Positions 15,317-23,834 are shown, numbered from the stretch's first letter. The stretch is 55,272 nucleotides of DNA from Synergistaceae bacterium UBA6101 (GCA_002428495.1 DIWR01000022.1:1-55272); one strand, 5' to 3'. Notes: a model not told the origin generated them from the letters alone. A program made the numbers and translations.

Positions 15317-15877
15317 ATGGAGAAAAGAATCAGAGAGCTGTTCCCTGAAATCGAGTGGATCAAGGACAAGGGTATGCAGGACAAGGTCGTAGCTTCTTAT
15401 GTCGACGCACTAAAGACAGGCGGCTGGGAACCCGATGACATGGATAAGATCCCGTTCACTCTTCTTATCCCCAACTGTCCCTTTACATACCTGGATCACG
15501 TCAAGGGCGTGACCCGCATAGCAAAAAAAGCAATGGACGAGTTCAACGCCATCTATCCCGAAAAGGATCCCAAGTTCACGATGGACAATGACCTCCTTGT
15601 AGCCGGAGCTCTTCTTCATGACGTAGGCAAGCTTGTCGAATACGAAAAGAACGCTGCAGGCGAAACAGTCAAGTCAACAATGGGCAAAAACCTTCGCCAC
15701 CCCTTCTCAGGGACCGTTATTGCTCTTCGCAACGGATGCCCTGATGAGATAGGACATATAATCGCAAATCACGCACACGAGGGTGACGGTACACTCCGCA
15801 GCCCCGAAGGCGTAATGGTAAACAAGGCCGACTTTATGAACTTTGAGAGCGTCAAGTCGTTCCTTGGAATGAAATAA
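15317..15877 (+). CDS. HD domain protein, first gene of the hydro-lyase operon
   Basis: From ATG 15317, which has an ideal AGGAGG site, the protein has 186 residues. The HD phosphohydrolase signature appears as His61, His101-Asp102 in GALLHDVGKLVEYEK, a later HAHEGDG and a final aspartate in NKADFMNF. It is soluble, with no other domain. HD enzymes hydrolyse phosphate esters or, more rarely, act as lyases or oxygenases with a di-metal site. A regulatory nucleotide role or a metabolic phosphatase role are both possible. Its place 31 bp before an aconitase-family gene, with the same CGC-rich codon use, indicates it belongs to the pathway and not to general nucleotide turnover. Confidence 0.8.
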   Translation: MEKRIRELFPEIEWIKDKGMQDKVVASYVDALKTGGWEPDDMDKIPFTLLIPNCPFTYLDHVKGVTRIAKKAMDEFNAIYPEKDPKFTMDNDLLVAGALLHDVGKLVEYEKNAAGETVKSTMGKNLRHPFSGTVIALRNGCPDEIGHIIANHAHEGDGTLRSPEGVMVNKADFMNFESVKSFLGMK

Positions 15878-15908
15878 GCAGTATTAAATAAACGGAGGGA
15901 TAACCGAC

Positions 15909-17189
15909 ATGGGCAAGACAGCAATAGTCAAGATCATGGAGCGGGCAGCAGGCAAACCCGTAAAAGTTGGAGACCGCGTATGGTGCAAGATAGACTGGTC
16001 GACCGCGCGCGACTTCGGCGGAGCAAACTGCGTACTGCAGTTCGAGAAGGAAATGGGAGCTGACGCAAAAGTATGGGATCCCGATAAGATCGCATTTACT
16101 TTTGACCTCCAGGCACCTTCGCATTCAGAGAAGGTTTCCACAAACCAGAAGATAATCCGCGAATTTGCAAAAAAACAGGGAATCAAGCGTGTATTTGACA
16201 TCAACAACGGTATCGGACAGCACGTAATGCTTGAAGCCGGAATGATCAAACCCGGCGATGTGGTCCTTGGGACCGACAGCCACATGAACCTCCTCGGCGG
16301 CGTTGGCGCATTTGCCACAGGTGTCGGGAACTCAGACATCGCTGCTTCCTGGATCAACGGTACCAACTGGTTCCGCGTTCCTGAAACGATGAAGATCGAA
16401 GTTACAGGAAAATTCCAGAAGGGCGTCTGCATGAGAGACCTCCTTACCCATATCGTCGGAGACCTCGGCGCAGGCGGAATGGACTTCCTTGCAGTCGAGT
16501 TCACAGGTGAGACGATCGATAACTCGACCCTTGCAGACCGCATCACTCTCTGTTCTATGGTCACTGAAATGAGCGGAAAAGTTCCTATCATAATGCCGAA
16601 TGGTGAAGTCCTGAAGTGGCTCGTAGAGCGCGCGGGACCGGAAGTTGAGAATAGAGTGAAAGAACTCTCGGCAGATCCTGATGCAGAGTACTGCAAGGTC
16701 ATCAAGTACGATGTGACCAACCTCGAACCCCTTGCGTCATGTCCGGATGCCCCCGACAATGTCAAACCGGTCAGGGAAGTTGCAGGGACTGCAGTTGATC
16801 AGGTCCACATTGGATCATGCTCGAACGGGCGTTTTGAGGATATCAAGGCAGCCTACGACGTTCTCATTGCAGGCGGCGGAAAGGTAAGCCCTAAGGTCCG
16901 CACGATAATTACGCCCAGCACGACTGAAGTACAGCTTGCCTGCGCGAAAGCCGGAATGATCGAGAAGTTCCTCGAGGCAGGCATCGTTTTCACCAACCCG
17001 ACCTGCGCACTTTGCACAGCTGAGCATTACGGAGCTCTTCCCAGCGGAGATGTCGGATGCTCGACCACGAACCGCAACTTTATTGGCAAGGTAGGAAAGG
17101 GAAGCCACACTTACCTTATGAGCCCCATGTCTGCAATGGCAACAGCAGTCAAAGGCGTCATCACAGACCCCAGGGACATTCTGGGCTAG
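15909..17189 (+). CDS. Aconitase-family hydro-lyase large subunit, divergent (LeuC/HacA/DmdA-like) no. 1
   Basis: The 426-residue protein aligns with the large subunits of isopropylmalate isomerase, homoaconitase and dimethylmalate dehydratase. Cluster cysteines are Cys304 (GSCSNGR) and Cys366/Cys369 (NPTCALCTAEH). Compared with the second copy in this operon (GCGPCMG, DHAVPAP, GSDSHTCTYGA), it has replaced the normally conserved Asp-His by Asp-Leu (DLQAP, residues 66-70), GPCMG by ALCTA and SHTCTYGA by SHMNLLGG. The active-site pocket is therefore altered. It pairs with the small subunit 15 bp downstream. Leucine synthesis is unlikely because no leuA or true leuB is present. A dedicated catabolic substrate such as a methylated malate, citramalate or citrate is more likely. 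Confidence 0.85.
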   Translation: MGKTAIVKIMERAAGKPVKVGDRVWCKIDWSTARDFGGANCVLQFEKEMGADAKVWDPDKIAFTFDLQAPSHSEKVSTNQKIIREFAKKQGIKRVFDINNGIGQHVMLEAGMIKPGDVVLGTDSHMNLLGGVGAFATGVGNSDIAASWINGTNWFRVPETMKIEVTGKFQKGVCMRDLLTHIVGDLGAGGMDFLAVEFTGETIDNSTLADRITLCSMVTEMSGKVPIIMPNGEVLKWLVERAGPEVENRVKELSADPDAEYCKVIKYDVTNLEPLASCPDAPDNVKPVREVAGTAVDQVHIGSCSNGRFEDIKAAYDVLIAGGGKVSPKVRTIITPSTTEVQLACAKAGMIEKFLEAGIVFTNPTCALCTAEHYGALPSGDVGCSTTNRNFIGKVGKGSHTYLMSPMSAMATAVKGVITDPRDILG

Positions 17190-17204
17190 AGGAGGAAGAT
17201 TGAC

Positions 17205-17732
17205 ATGAGCGAAATTCTCAAGGGCAGAGCGTGGGTATTCGGTGACGACGTCGATACTGACCTCATCTACCACAACAAATATCTTGCTGAGACAGACCCC
17301 AAAAACATGCCGCAGTATGCGTTCGAATACTACCCAGGCAAAGAGCATTTTGCGAAGGAAGTTAAACCCGGAGATTTTGTAGTGGCCGGAAAGAACTTCG
17401 GATGCGGCTCAAGCCGTGAACACGCTGTCTATTGCTTAAAATACGCCGGCATTCCTGTAGTACTTGCTGAGACATGCTCACGCATCTACTACCGCAACGC
17501 CATCAATAACGGCTACCCCGTTCTCTTTGTAAAAGGCATCTCAGATGCCATCAAACAAGGGAAGATCAACGACGGAGATCAGCTCGAAGTAGAGCTTTCA
17601 ACAGGTACGATCAAAGATGTGACGAGCGGTCATGAATTCCACGGCGATGCTGTCAGCGATCTTGAAAACGATATAATGCAGGCCGGAGGCCTTATGGAAT
17701 ACCTCAAGGCCCAGGCAGCTGCGAAGAAGTAA
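17205..17732 (+). CDS. Aconitase-family hydro-lyase small subunit (LeuD-like) no. 1
   Basis: The 175-residue swivel-domain subunit has DDVDTDLIYHNKYL at about residue 14, the serine loop GKNFGCGSSREHA at about 64-76, and CSRIYYRNAINNG near 94. In the substrate-selecting loop after the second Asp it reads YLAETDP. This matches neither the hydrophobic loop usual in isopropylmalate isomerase nor the YLRT loop of homoaconitase. Its C-terminus is longer than in the second copy. With the partner large subunit it should form an iron-sulfur hydro-lyase in the cytosol, adding or removing water on a 2- or 3-hydroxyacid. AGGAGGAAG precedes the start. A 124-bp gap separates it from the second pair. Confidence 0.83.
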   Translation: MSEILKGRAWVFGDDVDTDLIYHNKYLAETDPKNMPQYAFEYYPGKEHFAKEVKPGDFVVAGKNFGCGSSREHAVYCLKYAGIPVVLAETCSRIYYRNAINNGYPVLFVKGISDAIKQGKINDGDQLEVELSTGTIKDVTSGHEFHGDAVSDLENDIMQAGGLMEYLKAQAAAKK

Positions 17733-17856
17733 GCAGACAAAGAATAAAGCGGCCGTTCAACATCAAAAAAATAGCAGACGCTTCACTCTTAAGATAAGCA
17801 CCGCGCATACAGAACATAAACTTTTAATATATTCAGACAGGGAGCGTGAAAGTAAG

Positions 17857-19113
17857 ATGGGCAAGACATTTGCCGAAAAGGCACTTGGCAGAGCGGCGGG
17901 CTATGATGTCGTAGCCAACCAGGTCGTAACAGTCGAGCCTGACTGGTGCATGAGCCACGACAACGGGGCTCCGATCGCAAGAACATTCAAGAAAATTGGC
18001 GTTAAAAACGTATGGAAGCCCGAGCGCATAGTATTCATCCTTGACCACGCGGTCCCGGCACCCTCCAGCGACCACGCGGTGAACCACAAGGAAGTCCGTG
18101 AATTCTCGGCAGAGCAGGGCATCAAGCATTTCTACGATGTCACCAGCGACGGCGGAGTCTGCCATCAGAAGATGTGCGAGGAAGGCTTTGCCCTCCCCGG
18201 ACTTATCATGGTAGGAAGCGACAGCCATACCTGCACATACGGAGCCTACGGGGCATTCTCGACAGGTATCGGACGCTCAGAAATGGCAGCTGCATGGGCT
18301 ACAGGCAAGATCTGGTTCAAAGTTCCCGAAAGCATGAAAGTCGTAGTAACAGGCAAATTTAAGCCCGGCGTTTCCGCAAAGGACTTTATCCTTAAGTTCA
18401 TCGGAGACGTAAAGGCTGACGGAGCAGACTACATGAGCGTGGAATTCCACGGTGACGGCATCGAGAACATGAGCATTGCAGAGAGGATGACCCTTTGCAA
18501 CATGGGTATCGAGTTCGGCGCAAAGAACGCGGTATGCAGACCCGACCAGAAAGTCCTCGACGCGATAAAGGACAACGCGAAGTGTGACCGCTGGGAGCCC
18601 CTCTGGGCAGACGAAGACGCGGTATACGCGGCTGAGTACCACTATGACCTCGGCGACATCGAACCCGGCGTCGCAAAACCGCATAAAGTGGACAACTATG
18701 CCCCGATAAGCGAAGTAAAGGGAACAAAGATACATGAGGCATTCCTTGGAAGCTGCACCAACGGACGCATCGAAGACCTCCGCGCGGCGGCCGCTATACT
18801 CAAGGGCAAGAAAGTAGCAGTCCGTACAATAGTCATTCCTGCTTCCTGGATAGTCTACCGCCAGGCAATGAGAGAGGGACTTCTGGACGTGTTCCTTGAT
18901 GCAGGATGCGTTATCTGCAACCCGGGATGCGGACCCTGCATGGGCAACCACGAAGGCATCCTTGCACCGGAAGAGGCCGCAATCAGCACAGCAAACCGTA
19001 ACTTTAAGGGCCGCATGGGCGACAAGGACAGCTTCATCTACCTTGCAAGCCCAATGATGGTCGCAGCATCCGCCCTAAAGGGCGAGATCTCCGATCCGAG
19101 GGAGGCGCTTTAA
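17857..19113 (+). CDS. Aconitase-family hydro-lyase large subunit (LeuC/HacA-like) no. 2
   Basis: The 418-residue protein is a regular member of the prokaryotic LeuC2/HacA type. It has DHAVPAPSSDH at about 63-73, GSDSHTCTYGAYGAF at 120-134, and cluster cysteines Cys300 (GSCTNGR), Cys358 and Cys361 (GCGPCMG). It keeps all expected catalytic motifs, unlike the first copy. Members of this type serve as isopropylmalate isomerase, homoaconitase, methylthioalkylmalate isomerase or dimethylmalate/citramalate hydro-lyase. Given the downstream isocitrate-dehydrogenase-like and citrate-lyase genes, citrate/isocitrate interconversion is one plausible role. It ends one base before the start of its small subunit, so the two are tightly coupled. 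Confidence 0.87.
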   Translation: MGKTFAEKALGRAAGYDVVANQVVTVEPDWCMSHDNGAPIARTFKKIGVKNVWKPERIVFILDHAVPAPSSDHAVNHKEVREFSAEQGIKHFYDVTSDGGVCHQKMCEEGFALPGLIMVGSDSHTCTYGAYGAFSTGIGRSEMAAAWATGKIWFKVPESMKVVVTGKFKPGVSAKDFILKFIGDVKADGADYMSVEFHGDGIENMSIAERMTLCNMGIEFGAKNAVCRPDQKVLDAIKDNAKCDRWEPLWADEDAVYAAEYHYDLGDIEPGVAKPHKVDNYAPISEVKGTKIHEAFLGSCTNGRIEDLRAAAAILKGKKVAVRTIVIPASWIVYRQAMREGLLDVFLDAGCVICNPGCGPCMGNHEGILAPEEAAISTANRNFKGRMGDKDSFIYLASPMMVAASALKGEISDPREAL

Positions 19114-19114
19114 C

Positions 19115-19609
19115 ATGTCTGTCAAAGGTAAAGTCTGGAAATACGGCGATGACGTAAACACAGATGTCATTTTCCCCGGCAAGTACACGTACACGATAAA
19201 GGAACGCGCTGACATGGCGAAGGTCGCTCTTGAAGACCTTGATATGGAGTTCAACAAGAACGCCAAACCTGGCGACATGATCGTCGGCGGTAAAAACTGG
19301 GGCTGCGGCTCCAGCCGTGAACAGGCTGTATCCTGCATCAAAGAGCGCGGCATCGCAGTCATCATAGCCAAGAGCTTCGCACGTATCTACTATCGCAACT
19401 GTTTCAACGAAGGCCTTCCGATCATCGTATGCCCCGAAGCAGTTGACGCCATCAATATGGGCGACGAAGTAGAGGTCGACTTCGAAAGCGGCGTGATCAT
19501 TGCAGGCGGAAAAGAGTTCAAGTTCCCGGCATACCCCGAGTTTGTGCAGGGACTGATCAAAGACGGCGGACTCATCCCACACGTCAAGAAGTCACTGGGA
19601 CTCGCCTAA
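19115..19609 (+). CDS. Aconitase-family hydro-lyase small subunit (LeuD-like) no. 2
   Basis: The 164-residue subunit shows DDVNTDVIFPGKYTYT at about 12-27, GKNWGCGSSREQA near 60 and SFARIYYRNCFNEG near 84. The selectivity loop reads YTYTIKE, which is neither isopropylmalate isomerase-like nor YLRT-type. Substrate therefore stays open. A bulky or polar group different from the isopropyl side chain is likely. Length is normal for the archaeal/bacterial LeuD2 type. It starts one base after the stop of its large subunit. A hairpin and a 116-bp gap follow before the dehydrogenase gene. Confidence 0.85.
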   Translation: MSVKGKVWKYGDDVNTDVIFPGKYTYTIKERADMAKVALEDLDMEFNKNAKPGDMIVGGKNWGCGSSREQAVSCIKERGIAVIIAKSFARIYYRNCFNEGLPIIVCPEAVDAINMGDEVEVDFESGVIIAGGKEFKFPAYPEFVQGLIKDGGLIPHVKKSLGLA

Positions 19610-19644
19610 GCTCCAAATATTCAAGCTTCTGCAGGTTTTAAACA

Positions 19645-19684
19645 GTCCGGCCCATTTCAGTTTTTAGGCAGATATGAGCCGGAC
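19645..19684 (+). terminator. Intergenic hairpin between hydro-lyase 2 and the dehydrogenase
   Basis: GTCCGGC (19645-19651) and GCCGGAC (19678-19684) form a perfect 7-bp stem with a 26-nt loop. CTTT follows, but the U-tract is short. It may be a partial terminator or a processing site that adjusts expression of the downstream genes. Confidence 0.4.
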
Positions 19685-19725
19685 GCTTTACCAAATAAAA
19701 AGTAAAATCAAGAGGAGGAAACAAT

Positions 19726-20991
19726 ATGTCAGGCAATGTTCTCAAAGTTAAGGAACAGAAGGATCGCTACAAGGTATGTTATATGTCCGGAGATGACTCC
19801 GGTTTCGACATGATGGAGGGCGCGCTTCTGGTCCTCGAATCCCTCGATCTGCCCATCGACTGGGTCCGCGCTGACTTGGGCTGGTGCATGTGGGAAAAAT
19901 CCAACAAGAAATTCGGCGAAGGCGATCCCCGCTGCAACACGGTCCCGCCTGAAACCATCAAATCGATCCGCGAAACGGACGCAACACTCATGGCCGCGAT
20001 CACATCAAAGGCCGGAGTAAAGGGATTCAAATCAGCGATCCTCCAGATGCGTCAGCTTTTTGACCTTTACATCAACATCCGCCCCGCGAAGAAACTCCCC
20101 GGGATCGGAACTCCTCTTGCAAAGGATCCCAAAATCGACATAGTAATGTTCCGTGAAAACACAGAAGACCTCTACGCGGCAGTTGAGTTCTACCCGCTTC
20201 CGGAAGCGATGTTCGACCTCCACAAGGGAATGGAGAGATTCAAAGGCCGCGAAGTAGCAGTTTCATGGCGTGTATTCTCGAAGGACGGCTGCGAGCGTAT
20301 CATCCGCGCTGCATTCGAATATGCCAAGGCGACTGGACGCAAGACTGTACATTGCTGCAACAAGGCAAACGTCATCCGTGAGACGGACGGAATGATGAAG
20401 AGGATATTCCTTGAGATCGCCAAGGAATATGAGCAGTTTGGCATCAAGGGCACCGAAGAGAACGCCGATGCTACAGCAATGTGGTTCATCAAAAGCCCGC
20501 AGGATTACAGCGTTGTTGTTGCCAGCAACGTCTTCGGCGATATTCTTTCTGACGAAGCTTCGCAGCTTACCGGCGGTCTGGGCTTTGCACCGAGCGGAAA
20601 CATAGGCAAAGATGCAGCTATTTTTGAACCCAGCAGCGGTTCTGTCCCGAAGTACGCACATCAGTACAGGGTCAACCCGAGCGCAATGATCCTCACAGCG
20701 AAGATGATGCTTGAATACCTCGGCCTTGATGGAGCAGCAGCGAAGATCGAAAAGGCTCTTGGCGAAGTTCTTACCGAAGACAAGCCCGGAACCCTTACAT
20801 ACGACGTTCTTCGCGACTTCCGCGGCGATCCTGACTGGGAAAAGAACGCAGCCAGCACTCTCGACATGGCGGCAGCAATCGCAGGAAAGATCGATCCTGA
20901 ATTCAAGGGCGCGAAACTTGAGGCGGCAAAAGCAAAAGTCAACAAGATGTGCGCATGGGACGAGGCCAGCCTCATAGGATTCAACGATTAA
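19726..20991 (+). CDS. Isocitrate/isopropylmalate dehydrogenase family enzyme (isocitrate dehydrogenase-like)
   Basis: The 421-residue protein has the beta-decarboxylating dehydrogenase motifs: MFRENTEDLYAAVE at about residue 143, CCNKANVIRETDG near 209, and the metal aspartates in SNVFGDILSDEASQLTGGLG near 266. The cofactor segment reads SSGSVPKYAHQYRVNP. Lys-Tyr after the proline is the pattern of NADP-type isocitrate dehydrogenases, while the usual HGTA is replaced by SSGS. It is longer than LeuB (~360). It would oxidise a 2-hydroxyacid with a 3-carboxylate, such as isocitrate, to a 2-oxoacid plus CO2, or run reductively. Between two hydro-lyases and citDEF it may link citrate and 2-oxoglutarate. 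AGAGGAGG precedes the start. Confidence 0.83.
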   Translation: MSGNVLKVKEQKDRYKVCYMSGDDSGFDMMEGALLVLESLDLPIDWVRADLGWCMWEKSNKKFGEGDPRCNTVPPETIKSIRETDATLMAAITSKAGVKGFKSAILQMRQLFDLYINIRPAKKLPGIGTPLAKDPKIDIVMFRENTEDLYAAVEFYPLPEAMFDLHKGMERFKGREVAVSWRVFSKDGCERIIRAAFEYAKATGRKTVHCCNKANVIRETDGMMKRIFLEIAKEYEQFGIKGTEENADATAMWFIKSPQDYSVVVASNVFGDILSDEASQLTGGLGFAPSGNIGKDAAIFEPSSGSVPKYAHQYRVNPSAMILTAKMMLEYLGLDGAAAKIEKALGEVLTEDKPGTLTYDVLRDFRGDPDWEKNAASTLDMAAAIAGKIDPEFKGAKLEAAKAKVNKMCAWDEASLIGFND

Positions 20992-21066
20992 GTCCTAAAT
21001 TAAATATCAGCCTTGCAGTTTCAATTAAGCGGCAAAACTGAAAGATCAAGAAACTAAACAAATAAA

Positions 21067-21113
21067 CGGTCTGCCTTCCCAGCTCTCAGTTGAGACGGGC
21101 AGGCGGACCGTTT
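21067..21113 (+). terminator. Hairpin terminator or attenuator before citD
   Basis: CGGTCTGCC (21067-21075) pairs with GGCGGACCG (21102-21110), giving nine pairs with one G-U. TTTCTCC follows. It lies between the dehydrogenase and citD and could end the first part of the operon or lower read-through into the lyase genes. No new promoter is evident between it and citD, so partial read-through is likely. Confidence 0.6.
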
Positions 21114-21143
21114 CTCCATGAGATGAACAGGGAGGTAAATGCC

Positions 21144-21413
21144 ATGAACACAGCTCAGGCTGGAACACTGGAATCAATGGACTGCCTTGTTACGGTATCT
21201 GAAGCAGCTCAGGGCGCCGGTGTGAAAATTCAGATAGCCGGAAGCAGCGCTGCGAGGTTCAAGTCAGCTATGGAAAAGAAGGCGGCAGAAGTGATCGCTT
21301 CGATGGGCGTGAAAGATATCGACATTTCGATCCAGGACAACGGAGCCCTGGATATCGTTCTTGGAGCAAGAGTTGAAGCCGCCGTAAAAAGGCTTATCGG
21401 AGGTGAGAGATAA
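21144..21413 (+). CDS. citD: Citrate lyase-type acyl carrier protein (gamma subunit)
   Basis: From ATG 21144, with GGGAGGT seven bases upstream, the protein has 89 residues, normal for CitD. It begins with AGTLESMD. The serine in GTLES is the attachment site for the 2'-(5''-phosphoribosyl)-3'-dephospho-CoA group. The remainder has the usual KFQI/ALDxxLxARVEAAV pattern (GALDIVLGARVEAAVKRL). It carries the acetyl and citryl (or citramalyl) thioester between the CitE and CitF subunits. The frame opens 54 bases earlier, but that part is not conserved. Genes to make and attach the prosthetic group (citC, citX, citG) are not in the window and must lie elsewhere. Confidence 0.88.
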   Translation: MNTAQAGTLESMDCLVTVSEAAQGAGVKIQIAGSSAARFKSAMEKKAAEVIASMGVKDIDISIQDNGALDIVLGARVEAAVKRLIGGER

Positions 21414-22282
21414 TGCGCCGTACAATGCTCTATCTTCCCGGAAATAATCCCAACATGCTCACGCGCGGATATCTCTTTGGTTCTGACGGTCTTGTCCTTG
21501 ACCTTGAAGATGCTGTTGCAATGGCCGAAAAGGACACAGCAAGGATACTTGTCCGGCATTTCCTCAGGCAGGGCGAGTTTGGCAGTTGTGAAGTAACAGT
21601 CCGCATAAACGGAGTCGATACGGAATACTGGAAAGATGACCTTGCGGCAGTAATCCCTTTTCCGGCACTGCAGGGGATAAGGGCTCCAAAGGTCGATGAT
21701 GCAGCCACAGTCAAGATCATCGACGAAGAGCTCTCAATAATAGAAGAGAAAAACGGGATCCCTGTCGGCCGGACCAAGATATTCTGCCTTCTTGAAACAG
21801 CGAAGGGGATCTGGAACGCTTACGATATAGCTTCAGCATCTCCCCGCGTTGCAGCGATAATCCCAGGCGGAGAAGACCTGACCGCAGACCTTAAGACGAG
21901 CCGTTCAAGCGAAGGGACCGAGCTTGACTGGGCACGCCGCATGCTTGTATTCGCGGCCAGAGCGGCAGGGGTAGACCCGATCGACACAGTATTCCCGAGA
22001 GTGACGGATGACGCGGGACTGCGCAAAGAGACGGAATTCATAAAACAGCTTGGTTTTGAAGGAAAGAGCGTCATCCATCCAAACCAGATACCGATCATAC
22101 ATAATGTTTTCAACCCGACAGAGCAGGAAATAGAGAAAGCCCTTAAGATAGTAGCAGCGGCAAAAGAAGCCGCGGAACGAGGCCAGGGCGCGGTCTCTGT
22201 TGACGGAAGAATGGTCGATATCCCGGTAGTCAAGAGAGCGGAATACACTCTCGTCAAAGCCGGACTTTTGGAGGTGAAGTAA
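21413..22282 (+). CDS. citE: Citrate lyase-type beta subunit (citryl-ACP lyase)
   Basis: The 289-residue HpcH/HpaI-type TIM barrel begins RRTMLYLPGNNPNML. It shows VLDLEDAV near residue 31 and the metal-binding GGEDLTADL near 148, as in CitE. It cleaves citryl-ACP (or a related acyl-ACP such as citramalyl-ACP) to acetyl-ACP and a 2-oxoacid. Its ATG shares one base with the citD stop codon, and citF starts two bases after its stop, so the three are coupled. Citrate lyase and citramalate lyase subunits cannot be told apart from this sequence alone. Confidence 0.88.
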   Translation: MRRTMLYLPGNNPNMLTRGYLFGSDGLVLDLEDAVAMAEKDTARILVRHFLRQGEFGSCEVTVRINGVDTEYWKDDLAAVIPFPALQGIRAPKVDDAATVKIIDEELSIIEEKNGIPVGRTKIFCLLETAKGIWNAYDIASASPRVAAIIPGGEDLTADLKTSRSSEGTELDWARRMLVFAARAAGVDPIDTVFPRVTDDAGLRKETEFIKQLGFEGKSVIHPNQIPIIHNVFNPTEQEIEKALKIVAAAKEAAERGQGAVSVDGRMVDIPVVKRAEYTLVKAGLLEVK

Positions 22283-22283
22283 G

Positions 22284-23834
22284 ATGGCAAAGAACGCACT
22301 AGGCCGTGAGATCCCCGAATTTATAGAAGGATACGGCAAAACTAAGCTCTTCCAGGGCGCATTTGCCTTAAAGCCTGAAGGATACAGGGCAGGCGGAAAG
22401 ATCCGCTGCGTGAACAACACCTGTACCGACAAGCGAGTAAGCGGCATAAAGGCTGCGATAGCGGCATCAGGCCTTAAAAGCGGAATGACTGTATCATTCC
22501 ATCACCACCTCCGCAACGGTGACTTTGTCGTCAACATGGTAATAGATGCCTGTGCAGAGATGGGCATCAAAAACCTGACACTTTTCCCGACAGCGCTCTT
22601 CGGTGTACACAAGAAGCTGATCGAGCATATCAAAAGCGGAGTCATAACACGGATAATGGGCTCGGTCAACGGACCTATCGGACAGCTCGTATCAGAGGGC
22701 GGAATGGATGTTCCTGTAGTACTGAGGAGCCATGGCGGCCGTCCGCGCGCAGTTGCGTCAGGCGATGTCCACATAGACGTTGCCTTCATAGCGGCGCCCA
22801 CAGCTGACAAGTACGGAAACATCTGCGGGACGCAGGGAAAATCTGCGTGCGGCTCACTAGGCTATGCCTTTACCGATGCCCAGTTTGCTGACTGTGTTGT
22901 TGCGGTCACGGATAATCTTCAGCCCTACCCCGCAGCGCCGGTCTCTATTTCGCAGCTCAATGTTGACATAGTAGTAGAGGTCCCGAGCATCGGAGATCCG
23001 GCAGGCATAGTTTCGGGTACTACGAAGGTCACAAGGGATCCGCTCCGCCTTCTTATCGCGAAGTATGCATCCGAGCTTATCGAAGCAAGCCCCTACTTTA
23101 AAGAAGGCATCTCCTTTCAGACCGGAGCAGGCGGAATACCCCTCGCAGTCACGGCTTTTATGAAAGAGGCCATGATCAAGAGGGGCATCAAGGGAAGCTT
23201 CGGTCTTGGCGGAATAACAGGTTATTTCGTTGAACTTCTGAAAGAGGGGTTAGTCGAAAGACTTATGGACGTACAGTCCTTTGACCTGGAGGCAGTACGT
23301 TCGATCGGTGAAAACCCGAAACATATCGAAATATCAGCTGACTGGTACGCCAACCCATGGAACTCGGGAGCTGCTGTCAATATGCTTGACGTAGTCATCC
23401 TCGGAGCCACGGAAGTTGATGTAAACTTCAACGCCAATGTCAACACAGAAGCTGAGGGGGCGCTCCTGCACGGTACAGGAGGACACCAGGACACTGCTGC
23501 CGGAGCCAAGCTTACGATAATCGCCCAGCCGCTGCTCCGCGGACGCATCCCCTGTGTGACGGACAACGTTTACAGTGTAACGACCCCCGGTGAAGTTGTC
23601 GATGCTATCATCACAGAGTATGGGATCACCATAAACCCGAAGCGCAAGGACCTCCTGGATGCCTGCTCAGCAGTAAAGGGACTTCCTCTTGTCTCGATGG
23701 ACGAGCTCGTTTCAAGGGCGCACAAGATGTCCGGCCCGACAGACCCCGTTGCTACCGAAGACCGCATCATAGGTGTCGTTGAGTGGCGTGACGGAACGGT
23801 CATTGATGTAGTTCATCAGCTGAAAAAGAAATAG
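22284..23834 (+). CDS. citF: Citrate lyase-type alpha subunit (acyl-ACP transferase)
   Basis: The 516-residue protein is CitF-like over its full length. Landmarks are GRVIPEFI-like opening GREIPEFIEGYG, FHHHLRNGDFVVNMV near residue 72, GGHQDTAAGAKLTIIAQPL near 397 and IPCVTDNVYSVTTPGEVVD near 419. It belongs to the CoA-transferase superfamily and swaps acetyl-ACP for the substrate acid to form citryl-ACP or an analogous thioester. It closes the operon. A strong terminator follows 26 bp after its stop. Codon use is CGC/CGT-rich for arginine, as in the preceding genes. Confidence 0.9.
   Translation: MAKNALGREIPEFIEGYGKTKLFQGAFALKPEGYRAGGKIRCVNNTCTDKRVSGIKAAIAASGLKSGMTVSFHHHLRNGDFVVNMVIDACAEMGIKNLTLFPTALFGVHKKLIEHIKSGVITRIMGSVNGPIGQLVSEGGMDVPVVLRSHGGRPRAVASGDVHIDVAFIAAPTADKYGNICGTQGKSACGSLGYAFTDAQFADCVVAVTDNLQPYPAAPVSISQLNVDIVVEVPSIGDPAGIVSGTTKVTRDPLRLLIAKYASELIEASPYFKEGISFQTGAGGIPLAVTAFMKEAMIKRGIKGSFGLGGITGYFVELLKEGLVERLMDVQSFDLEAVRSIGENPKHIEISADWYANPWNSGAAVNMLDVVILGATEVDVNFNANVNTEAEGALLHGTGGHQDTAAGAKLTIIAQPLLRGRIPCVTDNVYSVTTPGEVVDAIITEYGITINPKRKDLLDACSAVKGLPLVSMDELVSRAHKMSGPTDPVATEDRIIGVVEWRDGTVIDVVHQLKKK

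Noticed and set aside
15884..16765. A 293-codon minus-strand frame opposite the first aconitase-family gene
   Set aside because: It is a serine/proline-rich shadow translation created by the CGC/GAC-rich codon use of the real gene.
15909..19609. Leucine biosynthesis leuCD, duplicated
   Set aside because: There is no leuA or leuB, the small-subunit selectivity loops do not fit isopropylmalate isomerase, and the operon continues into citDEF. A catabolic hydro-lyase role is more likely.
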